NCBI RefSeq assembly: GCF_020382885.2
Contig: NC_058501.1
Coordinates: forward strand, 8,246,001 to 8,310,000
From: Scatophagus argus
Lineage: Eukaryota; Chordata; Actinopteri; Scatophagidae
Reading direction: 5' to 3'
Length of the DNA: 64,000 nucleotides
Under the pieces are notes generated by a model, which was not told where the DNA came from, ran no database searches, and saw only the letters and a program-made list of their open reading frames with translations. A program made the position numbers and the translations under genes. The stretch's first letter is position 1. The number at the start of each line of letters is the position of its first letter. This document shows, one piece after another, positions 41,101 through 55,100 of the stretch.

Positions 41101-44100
41101 ATGAGCCAATCATATCTCATCCTGGCAACGACCTCACTGCTGCTGCTGATGTACGGCACAGGTAAGATCTGTTGACATTGTTAAGATTTTAGTAAGGAAT
41201 CCAGTGTTGTAATGAAATGTTTTGACATATACTACATGGTTGTAACACTGAGATTGTGAGCAAAAGTAAGTTTATGCTGGTATTTTAAAGTTTAAACAGT
41301 CAATAACTAATATTTGACATTTTATGTCCCAAATCGTGTCACATAGTTTCTATAGTCTACCATAGTCTGTTTAAACAAATTAAAAGCAGAATTTTACAGT
41401 TTAAGATGGATCTACATTTTTGTTGACTATAAACTGTGATAAAACAACATAATACATCAACAAAATCATTAGAAATGTAAACTCCAGGTTAATGTTAACA
41501 CTAACATTTTGAGGGAAGTTTTTGTTTATCTCATCACTGCAATTGACTTTTTCTGGTGCTTCACACCTGTGTCTTTTTGAGAGTTTAACTTCAAAATTCA
41601 GATGATAAACGTACTCCTCAAACATGCTCCTCATGCACAGTGTTAGACAGATGGTTTGTCACTATGTTTAAAAAGTTTAAAAATGATGTAATAATTTGAC
41701 TCTGAAATGAGTATTTCTGTTGCCAGTTCTACCATAATTTTCAGGGGTGAAAGTTGTTGTGCCTGTAGTTCAAAAGTACAGACCAGTCTATGTTTTTTGG
41801 ATCAACTGACAGACATGGTTGTTTAAACACCAAATAAAACCGAGACTCTTCTCTCCTCCTTTAGATGCAAAGATAGAAATCATAGCTGCTAAGCCAGATA
41901 TTCTGGTGGGAAATGAGATCTTACTGTTGTGTAAAGGTGAGTCATGTCGGTTTCCTTTGATGATTAATAAAACTTGTCCATGTGAATGAACTCTTTTAGT
42001 CTGAGCCTCTTTGAGGAAAATTTGCCTTTATGTTTATTTTCACTCGGCCTCTTCTTCCTTTCCTTCTCTTCTCCTGTCCTAGCTGGAGGAGAGGGAGACA
42101 TAACATGGCAAAAGGATGATGAAAATATTGATGATGAGGAACAGGTGTCAAAAGTGGATGAGACCTCCTCTAAATTGCTCATTAAGAAGGCGTCAATGCA
42201 GGACACGGGCAGGTATACCTGTCAGTGTGACTTCGACAATGGACACCACGATAGCACTACATTTGATGTGTATGTTCATGGTATGTAACTACTGACTGAA
42301 CACTTGTTGAATGCAACAGATCTTTTATTAAGATAGAAATCCTAAAGTTGTTAATACTTGGCATATCAGATCTTGTTTAATGAACCAACCTGCACTTCTT
42401 TTGATCATGATATCACTCATTATGTTGCTTTAATGCATGTAAAATGTTTCTCCTTTTTGTCAGTGGGTCCATCATTTGTCTACAACACCACCTACCATGA
42501 GTTTCTGGAGGGTACAGATGGTGTGGTACCCTGCTCGGTGACTGGCCAGCCAATGGTGGATGTTCAGTGGATCAGAGACAAGCAACCAATCTCTTCTAAT
42601 GGTAGGACCAGCACCTGGGGCCAGTTGTTGATCTTCAATCTAGCACTATGTTTACTAGCACCTTTACAGTTATACAGTTTGTATTTGAGTGAATACTTTT
42701 GACATCCTAGAGAAATATGTTTTAAATTTATGTCTGTTATAACTAACTTTTGTTTTCATTGCAATTGCTATCGCAATTTATTGAATGTTTTGGATGTATG
42801 CAGAGTTCAGTGTTTCTTTTGCTAATTAACGTCTATATGGAAAGAAAGAACTCTGCAGCATGCATTGTCCAGCTGCGATGACATATTATGTCTCTCTCTC
42901 ACTTTGTCTCTCTTTGTCTATCTGCCTTTTTTGCTCCCTTCAGAAGGAAGGCGTGTGCGTCAGCTATCTGATCACACACTCCATATTGAAAAGGTGAAAA
43001 GAGAGGATGCTGGGACATACACGTGCCAGGCTCAGATCAGAGGAAGGCCCGTCTATCAAAACCTTGCTATCTCTGTTGTTGTCAATGGTCAGTATCTTTT
43101 TTACCTCATGATTAAATAGTGGCCAAGACTTTGTGAATCTAATTAGGACACAAAGATCCTTTCTGGCTCTTGTAAAACCAGATGTGTATATTTTTTATTT
43201 CATGGAGTGTTAGCCTATAGTTAGGGATGTTTCAGTTATTAGAAGTTTGTATTTTGACAACAATAAATTCGAAGTGTCACTTAAGTTGAATTTTGTTTAT
43301 AACTCTTCTGCAGCTCCTCCTACTGTGCACCTGAAAGAAAAAGAGAAAAAAGTGTTGGCTGGACCAGAAACTAATGTTTCCTTGCTGTGTTTGGTGGACG
43401 GTTTACCAAAACCCAACATCACCTGGACCATGTAAGTCCTGACTTGTAGAGAGCTGGTTACATCCTTTATGGTATGTTAATTAACTTGGTGAAAAGGGAA
43501 CATCAGTATTTGGTCATCGGTAATTTTGCTCATCTTAACTTGTTTCTGTCTTTTACATAATCACAAATGTCTATTGACTTACAGTGTATGATATTTTTCT
43601 GTTAGCTTTTGCATTTCAATGCATTGTTTTTCTTTGTTTCAGTTGACTCAGATGCTTTTCATAAAATCTAAATTGTTACAGCTTTAGCTTAGGACAATCT
43701 ATCATCAGCAACAAAACTGTGTCATTTTGTGTTGATATACAGATAGGTGCTTCTCACTCTCAGTATTGCTGATGTAGCCTAACATCTTGTCTGTGTGCCA
43801 GTGGGTGGATGGAGAGAAACCTCCCCTATCAGCTTTGTTAATGTTCTGTGAAATTATCTCTCCCTCTTCTGGGCTTGTTCATTCTCTTATCCTCCACTAA
43901 GTTTTGTTTGCAAATGTCTGGATGACCTAACACTGTCTTCTGAATTCATATGAATAACAATAACCTACAACATTACTCAAGGTACACTTTGATCTGCTTT
44001 TCCTCTCTCAGGCCGGTCCCGATTGACCCCTCACATCATCAGTTTAACTCAGACCGTAGCCAGCTGACAATAACATCTGTTGCCAGGGAAGACTATGGAG

Positions 44101-47100
44101 AGTACGTTTGCACTGCCGCCAACAAGATATCTGAGAACAGTGCTTCATTTACGCTTCATGTTTATGGTTAGTTCAGTTCTATCAATGTTTTTTTCTCAGG
44201 GCATGGCCAAAAATGAAAACCTGCTTTTCAAGCATGATGACATGGTTACTTCATCCAGCTGTACTATAATGACATTTGGATATGGTGATGCAGGTTCTGA
44301 TAATAGAGACGTTTTATTTCAGAGGCCCCAGATGTGTTTGTGAAAGAAGAGCAGCTGAATGTATCAGTGGGTGAACGGGCATCAGTGTCCTGTAATGTCT
44401 CTGGTCATCCTCAGCCTGAGCTGTACTGGCTCAACAAGCGCAATGGACACACAGTGGTAAGAGTTTAGGGACACATATATGCACATGTGCAGTTCTGAGC
44501 AGCCCCAGAGCTATATGAGCAATTTCACAAACAACATTCCAGTCATGTCCACATTGATGCCTAACTGACTTTTAGCAAAGTACAACTACCTCAACATCTT
44601 AAAATATGAGCATTTACAGACTCATGCTTCGTCTGTTGTGTGACCGGATATTTCCTTTTGTGTGCTTCCCCCTGTCAGGATTCTACCACTGGTCGTGTCC
44701 ATGTTATTAATGGAACTTTGGTGATCGAGGAGATGTTGCCCCCTGATGGTGGACTGTATTCCTGCATGGCCGTCAGCATCTCTGGAAATGCATCAAGAGA
44801 TGTTGCAATATACAGTAAGAGTCTATGTCTATGTGTGTTTGTGTTTAGAAAAAGTCCAGTAAAAGAAGATTTCCTCTTTACTTATTGGCTAATCATGCAT
44901 GTGACAGACATTATACTATTCTAATATTCATTTTTCCATCTTTCATTCTCTCTTTCCTCTTCCTCTCTGCCCTCCTGACTCACAGCCCAGCCTGATCCGC
45001 CTCTCCACCTGTCAGTCACACCTGGACCAGCCTCAGTCCTCCTCTCCTTCAAAACCCTGCCCAGCAGTGGAGGAACACCAATCACAAGTTTTGTTTTACA
45101 ATGGAGGCAAAGTGCTGCGGAACAGTGGAAGGAGATCACAGTCCCAGCTTCAGGTAAAACATCTGCTCTTCAAAGACGCTTTGCAGTTGTGCATCATGAA
45201 TCTCAGGAGAAAATCAGTGAATCAGTCATATTTTAAACTGCTCTTATCATAAGCTTTATTCTGCTATAAATACCTAAATAACATGTCTGTGTTTGATTCG
45301 TAGATCCTCTAGCAATCACCGCCCTCAAGCAGTACACACCGTACACAGTACGTTTGGCCGCCATGAATGCAGTGGGCACGGGACAGTACTCAGAAACAAA
45401 AACTGTCCGCACACAGGGAATACGTAAGTGCTAGATACACTGACAACACACAACAAATCCATATTTCATGCTATGTGTTTAACATAGCTCTGGATGATAA
45501 GCGTGTGTGCGTGTGTGTGTGTGTGTATTTGCATGCTTGTATTAATGATGCACATTTTTTGTTGTGCAGTGGACAGTATGTGTAAGATCTAATAGGTAGT
45601 CTACTGTGTACTGTATATTAAGCAAGAAAGACTTTTCTCCCTCATCTGCCATTTTTCTTTTCCATTTTTCATGCAAACACCAAAACTATTCTCCCACACC
45701 ATCATCTGCTGCCGTGTGATCGTGATCATCCATCCGCAGATGGTAAAGAACACACAGTGATGTGCTAAAATGTGAAACAGCTGACTGACAATCTGTGTGT
45801 AGCTTATGTAATTAAATATATCTAAATCCAGTGTTGATATGTTGAGTATTATTCATATATTATTTATATATTCATGGCTATTAAATGTGTATGCATGGTC
45901 ATAAATTCTGCTATTGCTCTCTATATCCTGTCTACAGGTGAACCAGACAGTCCGGTTTTGTCGGTTGAGAAGATGACAGTAGAGAAAAACTCTTTCTCTG
46001 TCCCTCTTAAACAGATCGATGACGGTGGAGCCCCTCTGCAGCACTTTAACATGCGATACAGACAGGTAAGAGATGTATGAGTCTCTCTCTCTCTTAGTAA
46101 ATTACTCTTCTATGGTTCTTTTGTTTCCTTCCTGTCATCCTTCATTCCTCTCTTATGCTCTTTATTTATGCTCTCTCAGGTTAAAGACAAGGCTGAGTGG
46201 AAAGAGATTCAGCTATCATCTGATACAAACTCTATCTCCCTGCAAGACCTGCCCTTTGGCTCAGACTATCAACTGGAGGTCACAGCGGTCAACGCTAATG
46301 GTTCCTCTATCCCTGCCATATTCAACTTCACCATCGGAGAACAGCCTGGTATGCCCCCCACCCCCAACAGTGCTAACAAAAAGATTTTGCTTGCCACAGT
46401 GAAAATGTTACTTTCAATCGGTCATCTTGACTCTGTCGTCTCTCTATCCCCACTAAAAGTGAACAGCATGACTAAAGGCAGCGTGGTTGGCATCGTTATG
46501 GTCATCTTCCTGGTCGTATTCCTAGCGGTAGATGCCACCTGCTGCTACAAAAATCACTGCGGCCTGCTCATGTCCATTGCTGTTAAAATCTTTGGACATA
46601 AAGTCCCAGGCATTAAAATGCTTGAAGACATAGAGGGAGCCAATAACGGGTAAGTGGGTGTTTTTCACAAAATAGAAACCTTCTGTCTGTTGTCAGATTG
46701 TCATCAATCATATTTCAAATCTTTGTGTGTGCAGAGAAGTGAAGCTGAAGGGTATGACCACTCCGAGAGGTAGTATGCAACTGACAGGGGTTCATACTAA
46801 AGGGGTCGGGCAGCTCACAGAGGTCACCAGCGACAAAGCCTCCCTCACCAAACATGAGTATGTTCACTCACTCCCACATAGAACAAACCATCTCACCTTT
46901 GTTTGAATACTTGCTCCATCCTTTCATTCTGACACTAAAGCAAGATGCATCAATAGACAACTGCAGGAATGAGCCGTTGTCAAATTCTGTGCTTCTATGA
47001 ATGTTTTTCCCAAGGCAGTCTGACCAAATTTGCATCAGTGTTCACTAACCAACTAACTACAGTAAATGAATTAAAGCTAAAAATGTTAAATAGAACAGAC

Positions 47101-47226
47101 AAAGGTACTGAAATTAGTTGTTTTTTACACAATTGTTCATCTTTATACCAATATCTGATTGCTGAATTATATCTTTCCCACAGGAAAATACAGGCAGGTA
47201 GGGAGCTGCCCAATGCCGATGCATGA
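41101..47226 (+). CDS. NCAM-family adhesion receptor, four Ig and two FnIII domains
   Basis: Predicted single-pass adhesion molecule. Sixteen exons: 41101-41161, 41865-41936, 42083-42280, 42464-42601, 42944-43087, 43314-43431, 44012-44166, 44323-44456, 44679-44814, 44986-45153, 45304-45423, 45938-46065, 46180-46348, 46460-46649, 46735-46857, 47184-47226; 698 aa. Signal peptide about 1-20; Ig domains 21-110, 111-204, 205-295 and 296-385, two exons each with paired Cys (YTCQ, YVCTA, YSCMA); FnIII 386-481 and 482-580; membrane helix about 588-606; tail to 698. The juxtamembrane ATCCYKNHCGLLMSIAV matches the NCAM palmitoylated region with three Cys. NCAM1 and NCAM2 have five Ig domains; here one of Ig4 or Ig5 is absent. 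This could be fish ncam3-type. Intron 13 (46349-46459) is 111 bases, in frame and stop-free, so its retention would add 37 residues. Confidence 0.9.
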
Positions 47227-49100
47227 GGCCCGAAGATTGGAGAAGAAACAACAAATAAGAAGTGTGAACCAACAAGTAGATAATGTATAATGTACAGCAA
47301 GAGAAGATATCAAACTTATCAACACCATCAGCCTTAATAATGGACTCTGAACCGTTGAGCAGCTCTATAGCAAATACAGCTGTGATGGGACGTGGTCGAA
47401 CATTATTGACAGATTGCAGGGAAACACTGATGTCGCTGAGGTTTGTTCAGACCCATGCTGTTTCAGGTGTCTGGTGTTGGAGCGAGAGGACAGCAGGCCT
47501 GTGTCCAGCCTCTCCTGACAACACTGTCCTCTCATAAGGTGGAAAATCTGCCAGCTTCCTGGTGACATGAAGACCGACGGAGGCTACGGGCAGGAAATTA
47601 TATCATTTTCTTGCCTTTCTGTAGTTCTGTCTGCTCTGATTTAGATTACAAAAGACTCTTGTCCTTTTACAGGGTAATCTTGGTGTCTGTGTTTTACAGG
47701 GTAAAATTGTTGGTGTTATAAATTAATCTTTAAATTGCTCTGGCTTCACAACAAATGTTTACTGCATTTTGAATGTTGTACACAGACCCAAGATCTTATT
47801 TTATTTTTACTCTTTTTGAATCGTGTCATGGATGTCATGTGTAATACAGATTTGTTTTGGCATTTAAAAATATTTGTCTTTGTTTGTGATGTTTTTCATG
47901 TATCTTTTTGTTAGTAATGTGTTAACCTTGCATTGTGGCTGCTCATCTGATGCTAATTCAAGTCTAAACATCTTATATTTGAGTTTAAATAACGCTATAT
48001 CCTGATACTGTCCAGTATTTTGACCCATTTAACGTCATTTGAACTTAAACTAACCTCACTAACCTTAATGTAATTATTATGCACTGATATTTATTGTTTT
48101 TAAACCACACATGAGAGATATTCATCATGAGAGGCTTTGAACTTGAAGCCATATTGGATTTTTTAGCCAGATTTACTGTTAAGCACTTTTTTGTGAAAAC
48201 ATTATGTTATGGTCGGCAGCTACCACTGGCCACATAGGGGACCTGTGATTAAAAGCAACTTTTAAAATAAGAGGCTCCTTTAAAGTACCTGTAATAATAG
48301 GTGACATGTATCGTAATGTACGTATTTCCACCTAACAAAATTGACTAATACTCGATGTTTAACTTCTATTTTGTATTTATAGTCAGATTATAATTATACA
48401 GTGATCAAAGATGTCCAAGTGAAAATATTTCAAGTCAGATATTTAAATATTTTCCAGCTTGTTTTTTGAAAGTATGTCATGCATGTATGCAAATTAGCAG
48501 ACCATAGTAATGAAATTTTTTGATATAATTGTAATATAATATTGAACACTGTACATGCTTGTACATAATAATGTTGAATCTTTCCATTTCATAAAAACAT
48601 GGACTGTACAAGAGCTTTATGTGTTTTGTGCTCACCAAATGAATATTTATTTTCTCCTTTAAGTAGCAGCTCATTAGCTCAAAAAAGTATTGTATTATTT
48701 TCTGTACTGTTGTTTGTCATAGTAATGATTTGAGTTAGCTTTGATTTGAGTTCTTAAGTGGTACTACAGCCAGCACTATATTGAAATTTTAAGAATGCTT
48801 TATGTAATTGCCCTCACTGGCTCACATTTAAACAGCAATACAAATCACAAAAGAGGACAGTGGAGTGAAGTGAAGTCTGAACTTCTAGAATCGCTGCCAT
48901 GTCGTCACTTGCACTCTCACAAAATCACAGAAATGAAAAAAAAGACAGAACAGTGTCCATAAAACGGCTAAAAGAGACAGCGACAGCAGCTGTAGCTGTA
49001 GCGCAGCAGCTCTATCCGTCTCAGTGCTGTGATACTGACTTTTAGGACACGCCCCCTGCCTGATACGTTCCTGCTGACTAGAAGCACATGACAACGGGTG
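47227..49100. other. 3' UTR of the NCAM-type gene and spacer
   Basis: No further coding exon was seen. AT-rich DNA typical of a long 3' UTR; no canonical AATAAA was found with confidence. The right part (48,990-49,230) becomes richer in CpG as the mroh1 promoter approaches. Confidence 0.45.
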
Positions 49101-49139
49101 TTTACACCTGCAGTGACAGACAGCGCAGTGACTGTGTCA

Positions 49140-49227
49140 CTGACAGGGAAGCCTTTTTGTTTAAATCGAGACAACAAGGAACATTGTGGTGCGAAGTTGT
49201 TGTCTAGCGGGCACTCACTGAGTCTTG
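49140..49227 (+). promoter_or_regulatory. mroh1: mroh1 promoter region and non-coding first exon (5' end approximate)
   Basis: A TATA-less, moderately CpG-containing region ends in a strong donor (TCTTG|GTAAGTT at 49228). The acceptor CTCCAG at 50031 takes the transcript to exon 2, which carries 78 bases of leader and the ATG. A 14-base perfect palindrome, GTTAGCATGCTAAC, lies just downstream at 49317-49330. Confidence 0.5.
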
Positions 49228-50109
49228 GTAAGTTATGTTTATTAGCGAAGTTGTATTATTTTTTTTTTCAAGCTGTAATGTGACGCTGTCGGCTCTTCCG
49301 TAGCAGCAGCTGCTATGTTAGCATGCTAACGTGTCTCAGTGTGTTAACGTTAGCTCACTGCTGCAGCATCAGCACCTAGACAGGTTAAAGCTAGATTATA
49401 AAATTAGAACTAAATTATAACTCCAGTTTCTAAAGACATGACTCTAAGGGTTTTACTCTTCTAACTCTACATTATGTGTTTGCTTTAATGCGGTCTCTAT
49501 ATAGCTTCGTATTTTAAAAGTGGCCGAAGGAGTTAGCTACTCCTTATTCGTGTTAGTGGTTGCCTTAGTCTTTGTTTAAAGAAGTGGCTTGGACAGGTAG
49601 CTTGACCTTAGAAACCCGACCTGGCAATTATATTGTAAACTCGTGAACTGTAAACTTGTAAACAGGATATGAAGGCATTTTGTAGAGGACAATAATGTCT
49701 TGTCACTTGTGTCAGTATCACAGAGGTCAGTGTCAGCTGTAACACATCATCATCTGGCTTGTCTGCTGTCATGGTAGTCAGCCGTTGGTTTTCTGTGTCA
49801 GTCATGTGCAGGTGAAGAGAAAGTTGCAGCTTTGCCTTCAGAAAGCCCCTTTGCTTTGACGTTACAGCAAGCAAATCAATTCCTCTAGATAGATGTGTCA
49901 GTACGGTCATCAACGCTCCTGGCTTCTGAAGAGTCACATTTAAAATGAGATCTTTAAGTGTTTTAACTGACAAAAATAACATGGCTGTCATGTAAGGTAT
50001 GCATATTTTGTATTGTGTTCCTGAACTCCAGGCATCCCATCTGTACCCCAAGAGGGAAGCGACATCCTCAGGCACAGGCTCCAGGAAGCCAGCCCTCTTG
50101 TTGTCCACC

Positions 50110-52105
50110 ATGGACGGGACAGATGTGGAACGTGAGCCTCTTTTCTTCTCTTCTCTTGTCTTCAGCTATTAATTCATTTGCACTGCTTGACATGGTTTTG
50201 AACACTACACTTTAGATATTTTTATCTAGCCATTTGTGTTTACTCCACTTCTCTTTACATGTTATTCCTTCTACTTGTTTTTTCCCTCTAGAGGTGACCC
50301 TGGCTCTCCTAGATGCGGCCACTGATAAAGACTCAGAGGTCCAGGAGCAGGTCAGAAAGTCTATATTGACCCTGGGAAAACAACAGCCAGACAGAGTATT
50401 GGCCATGTGTCAGGACTACCTTCTGAAACACCCAAAGGTAAAGAATACACCTTTACCATGTGCAACTGCTGCTTTCTTTTGTGCATAGTGTTTATATTTT
50501 ATGTTATATTACTATTCTCTCCTACACTTATGTAAATTATTTTTAAGTTGTTTATTACCGATATCTACCTCTGTTTTTTCACTATCCACTTACTGCTGTA
50601 ACAAGGTGAATTTCCCCATTGTGGGACAATAAAGGAAATCTTATCTGCTCTTATCTTATGTTATCTTATCTTATCTTATCTTATCTTATCTTTATTATGT
50701 CATACAGCTCCCACAGTATGAGCATAAGGGCTACGTAAGGAAACATACCAGGATAACTGTTAACTGATAACTGTTAACAATTAAGTCAGATTACAGCAAG
50801 TCCTGAAAAATGTATATGATGGAAACTAGTGTCTGCAGTTTTATTGGTGATTTGTCTTGACTGCAGTAACCCCTGCTAACAATAGTCTGCTGCTAATCTG
50901 TTAAACCCGATCACACTTAAAGGCCTCTCAGCGCCCCTAGCATGTGGTTTGTTTCAGACAGCCTGCATGTCTAGACATTCACACAGCTTTCATCCATGTA
51001 AACATTGCAATAAAGGTAATGAATCATTATTGATTAATCTGGTGGTTGGAGTCAGCTCTCTGATGAATTTTATTTTATCTGTTAAATTTGCTGGATTTGC
51101 CAAAAACATTATGCTGACTTAATATCCAGAAAATAAACTTTATTACTATTGAGATATAGAATAACACATGCCACTCAACCTTAATTTGCAGTATCTACAC
51201 TGCCAACATGTTGCCCTATTAGGTCTATCGAATATAATATAATAGAATCAGTCTTCCTACAAACCTGAAAACCTAATTTGCTATTTTTCTTGTAACTCAT
51301 TTTCTCTTTTGAAATTTCACCATGAAGCTCTAAATCATCTTGTGTGTGTATAATGTTGCAACATCTTATCATGCTGTCACCCCTTTGTCATTGTGATTAT
51401 CAGATGATGGCATGATATCTTGTGAAACATCTATGACATGGTACAAAGGATATCCTTTCTTACTGAGATGTGTCAGATGTGTTGCATCATTTTTGTTCTT
51501 TGTCTGTATGAAAGCCAATTTCAGACATTTTCTTAACATTTCCTACAATTCTATACTCGTACAAATAAAAACTGTTCCATTTTGTTTTGACATTGTATTT
51601 TTAATGTGCTCTCTCCTGTTCTTCGTGTCCTCCTCCTGTAGTTGCTGGTGACTCACAGAGTTGTGATTCTTCAGACTATTGAGCTGATTGTGGGCTGCAG
51701 TATAGAGAAAATCAGCAACCCCAGGATAAAGAGCATCATTACTTTGGCCTCAGATGAGATGACACGATCAAAGGTAAAATATGAAACGTTAAATATTCAT
51801 TTGTTTCTCACTGAGACCAAGTGATAAAATATGTTCCTGACTGTTTCCTCCCCATCTCCTTGGTTAACACAGGAAGTCATCCCTGATTGGCAGCAGGCAG
51901 CCAGTAACATCTTGGTTGCTGTGGGTAACAAACACATCAATGACATCATGGAGGAGATACTAAGCAAGTTTCAGCCAGGGCTCCTACCTCACTTTTTTGT
52001 GGTACAGACACTAGCCAACCTTTCTGACTCCAATGGTAAGAAAATATTTACACACACAAATACCAAGAAACTTCCCACTGTCCTTGTTAGGGCCACGAGG
52101 AAGAC

Positions 52106-52136
<31 letters not shown>

Positions 52137-55100
52137 ACACACACACACACACCCAAAAACACACACACACAGCAGGAAATAAGAACATTTGTTCAGAAGG
52201 CATGATTCTTTAGAGGCTATTGAGAAAGACTTGAACCTGTTAAACCTGTCAGGAGATGCTGGTGAAGGTCTGAGGAAGCTAAGCTAAGAATACAATAGCG
52301 CAACTAACACTGGCATGATGGGCTTCCCCTAACTATGCAGATTTTACAAGAAACTAATTAATGGGACATGGGGACCAAGTGAACTAACCAGCAACAACAA
52401 GGGCCTAATTTGCAGCCCAAAGATTTTGTTTTTTTACACTGATTACAGAGTCCATGCATGTGTACCTGCTGCAGTGATACAGTGAGGCACATCCAGAGCC
52501 ACTGAACTGATCAGCAAGTAGAATAATATCAGTTATGTAAATCCTGATTCATTTGTCTTTGTCTTGCACCACAGTTGCCTCAGTGCACTAATTTAAAACA
52601 TTCCACCATTTTGCCAAATGAGTATTAAGATCACAAGAGCATTAGGATTTAATCAACAGCCACAAACAAATAAGTAACCCTGATCAGTTTCTATTACTGG
52701 TAATCACCACGGTTGCTCTGTTTCTGCCAAATTTTGCTGGTGTACCATATCTTCAAAGTACCCCTGTTGTAATTATGCCTAAATTTAAACTTCTTTCATA
52801 CTCTGGATGAAAGGGTGCCGTCCGAACGTTTGTCACAGCAGTTCCAGACTGACACTCCAGCGTTTAGCTAGTACTAAATGTGCATTCAAAGCTGGAGTCA
52901 ACAGAAGCAGATGCTGAGGGACATAGTAACATCAAATGACTCACGTGCATTTGCTTGTGAAGTGGTGTTGCATAGCAGAGAGTTTTAGAGGAAGTAAAAA
53001 CTAAAACCAGTTTGAGCAGCTGTAAATCATTGATCATTTAAATTAATTATGTTAGGTGATGTGATTTTGTTGATTGGTAGTATATTGGCGGTTAAACATT
53101 TTAACTTTTGTGTGTTCTCCCTCACTTAACGCTGATAACTATGAGTGCAAATAAATATTACAGTGCATGTGTCCCTGCCTTACAGAGGAAGTGGTAAGTA
53201 GAAACGTGCCGTCATTGCTGTTCTCTTCTCCTTGTTCTCTAGTTTACGGCATGGTGCCCTTCCTGAATGCTATTCTGGGCACTATGTTGCCTATGTTATG
53301 CATGGCCAAACAGGATAACATGAAGTGGGTCTTCTCTTCTGGTGAGAACCTTCCTGACATGCATTTTCAGTTGTCGTAATTGTTGAAGTATAGTAACCCT
53401 TCTTCAAAACACTACTTCCACAAACATTAAACTTTCAAAAATTACAGTTCACCCCTGACAGTTTTGTCATCACATTTATTTCCTTCCCTCTGTTTTGTTT
53501 CTGGCCCTGCAGCTCTGTGTCATTTCAGTGACAGTATCTTGGAGTACCTTGCCAACCTGGACAAGGCTCCAGATCCCACAGTCAGAAAAGACACATTCTC
53601 CAGTGAAATCTATGCTGCTTTTGACATTCTCTTCAATAATTGGTTACAAAGCAGGGAGTCTAAGGTGAGGTCGCTGTAGATCAGTGCATACAAGCAACAC
53701 TGAGGCTCAGCATTTGGCATTAAGTCGTGTTCAGGCAGTAGCTTGACATTTTGAATTTTGGATGCAAAGATGATGACAGTCCAAAAGACAATACTTTGGA
53801 GGACAAAAAAAAAAAAGCTATGGCTAAGCTGTAATGTTTGATGGTTTGGGCCTGGGAGAGAACTGTATTACAGATTCTTACTTGTGTTTGTATTGCCTTA
53901 ACAGAGTCTAACAATTTTACCACTATGCCGTTGTGCTGCGTTACACAAAGCAGGCAACCTGTCTGAGCTATTTATATTTCACTTGAACAACAATCAACTC
54001 CAATTCATACGATGACAGAACATCACATTTCCTTTTTGTTCTGTTGTTTTGTTCTGTCAGGTCTTCCACCTAGAGAAGTAAAGAATTGTGATGACATGAC
54101 CACAAAGTGCAGTCTTTCACAATAAACCACACATTGTTTTACTTTTGAAGTGATATAGATTATTTTATGGTTGTGGTAGTTGATGTTTCGAGTTAGTGAA
54201 TATATGTCAGCTAATCTCTCTCATGCCTGTCACATGCCATCCTATATGTCTGTCTCTTTGTGTTCCAGTTGAGGCTAACAGTAGCTGAGGCAGTGGGCTC
54301 TATGTGCCATCTGATGGCCAATGATAAACTGGAGGAGCAGATTCCAAAACTCATTCCTGCCATCTTGTCCTTGTACAAGAAAAACAATGAGCACTATGTC
54401 ATTAGTAAGGTGGGTATGGGTTGAGCACAGTGGACTGTTTATTATGGATCATTTGTGTTAAACAACTAAACAATTATTCTCTGTCTGTCTATTCATTGCC
54501 TCCCGGCTTCTGTCAGTTAAGGCATTTTTTATTCTTTCTTTTGCCCCCACTCAGAGTCTGTGTCAAGTGCTGGATGCTTCGGTCAACATGGGCAGCAGGG
54601 TGCTGGAGACACAGCTGGACAGTCTGCTCTTAGCACTGCATCAACAGGTACACATTAAGCACATGCTAAAATAAATACTGCAGCGTTAATCTTAAGGGAA
54701 ACAGGTGATGGTCACACGATGAAAATGTTCATGAAGAGGTGGAACTAGGCAGAAAATATTCTTATTGCTCTCCTCTTATATTCATCAGCATTACACAGTA
54801 ACTGAATTTAGGAGATGCAGCAAGTTTTAATTGATTAACAAACCTGCATAAAACTTTTTGTTGACTACTTCATTTTTTAAAATCTTAAATAGATAAAATG
54901 AACTATAAAAAAAGAGATGAGATAAGTGGAACAATATTTTGATGTGCTAAGCTGCAAAGACAGGTTACCTATCAGTTTGCTTGGATTGAAGGTTTAATGT
55001 TAAAGAAGTCATATATGTGTTGATCAGGAGCAATCTGCGGTATTTGGAATATGTTTTTAAGTAAGAACGTCATATACTGACAGCCTAACTTGGAATACAC

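Noticed and set aside
49608-50111. 167-codon minus-strand frame over the mroh1 first intron
   Set aside because: Antisense to the mroh1 leader, no family match and no splice signals that fit; a shadow.
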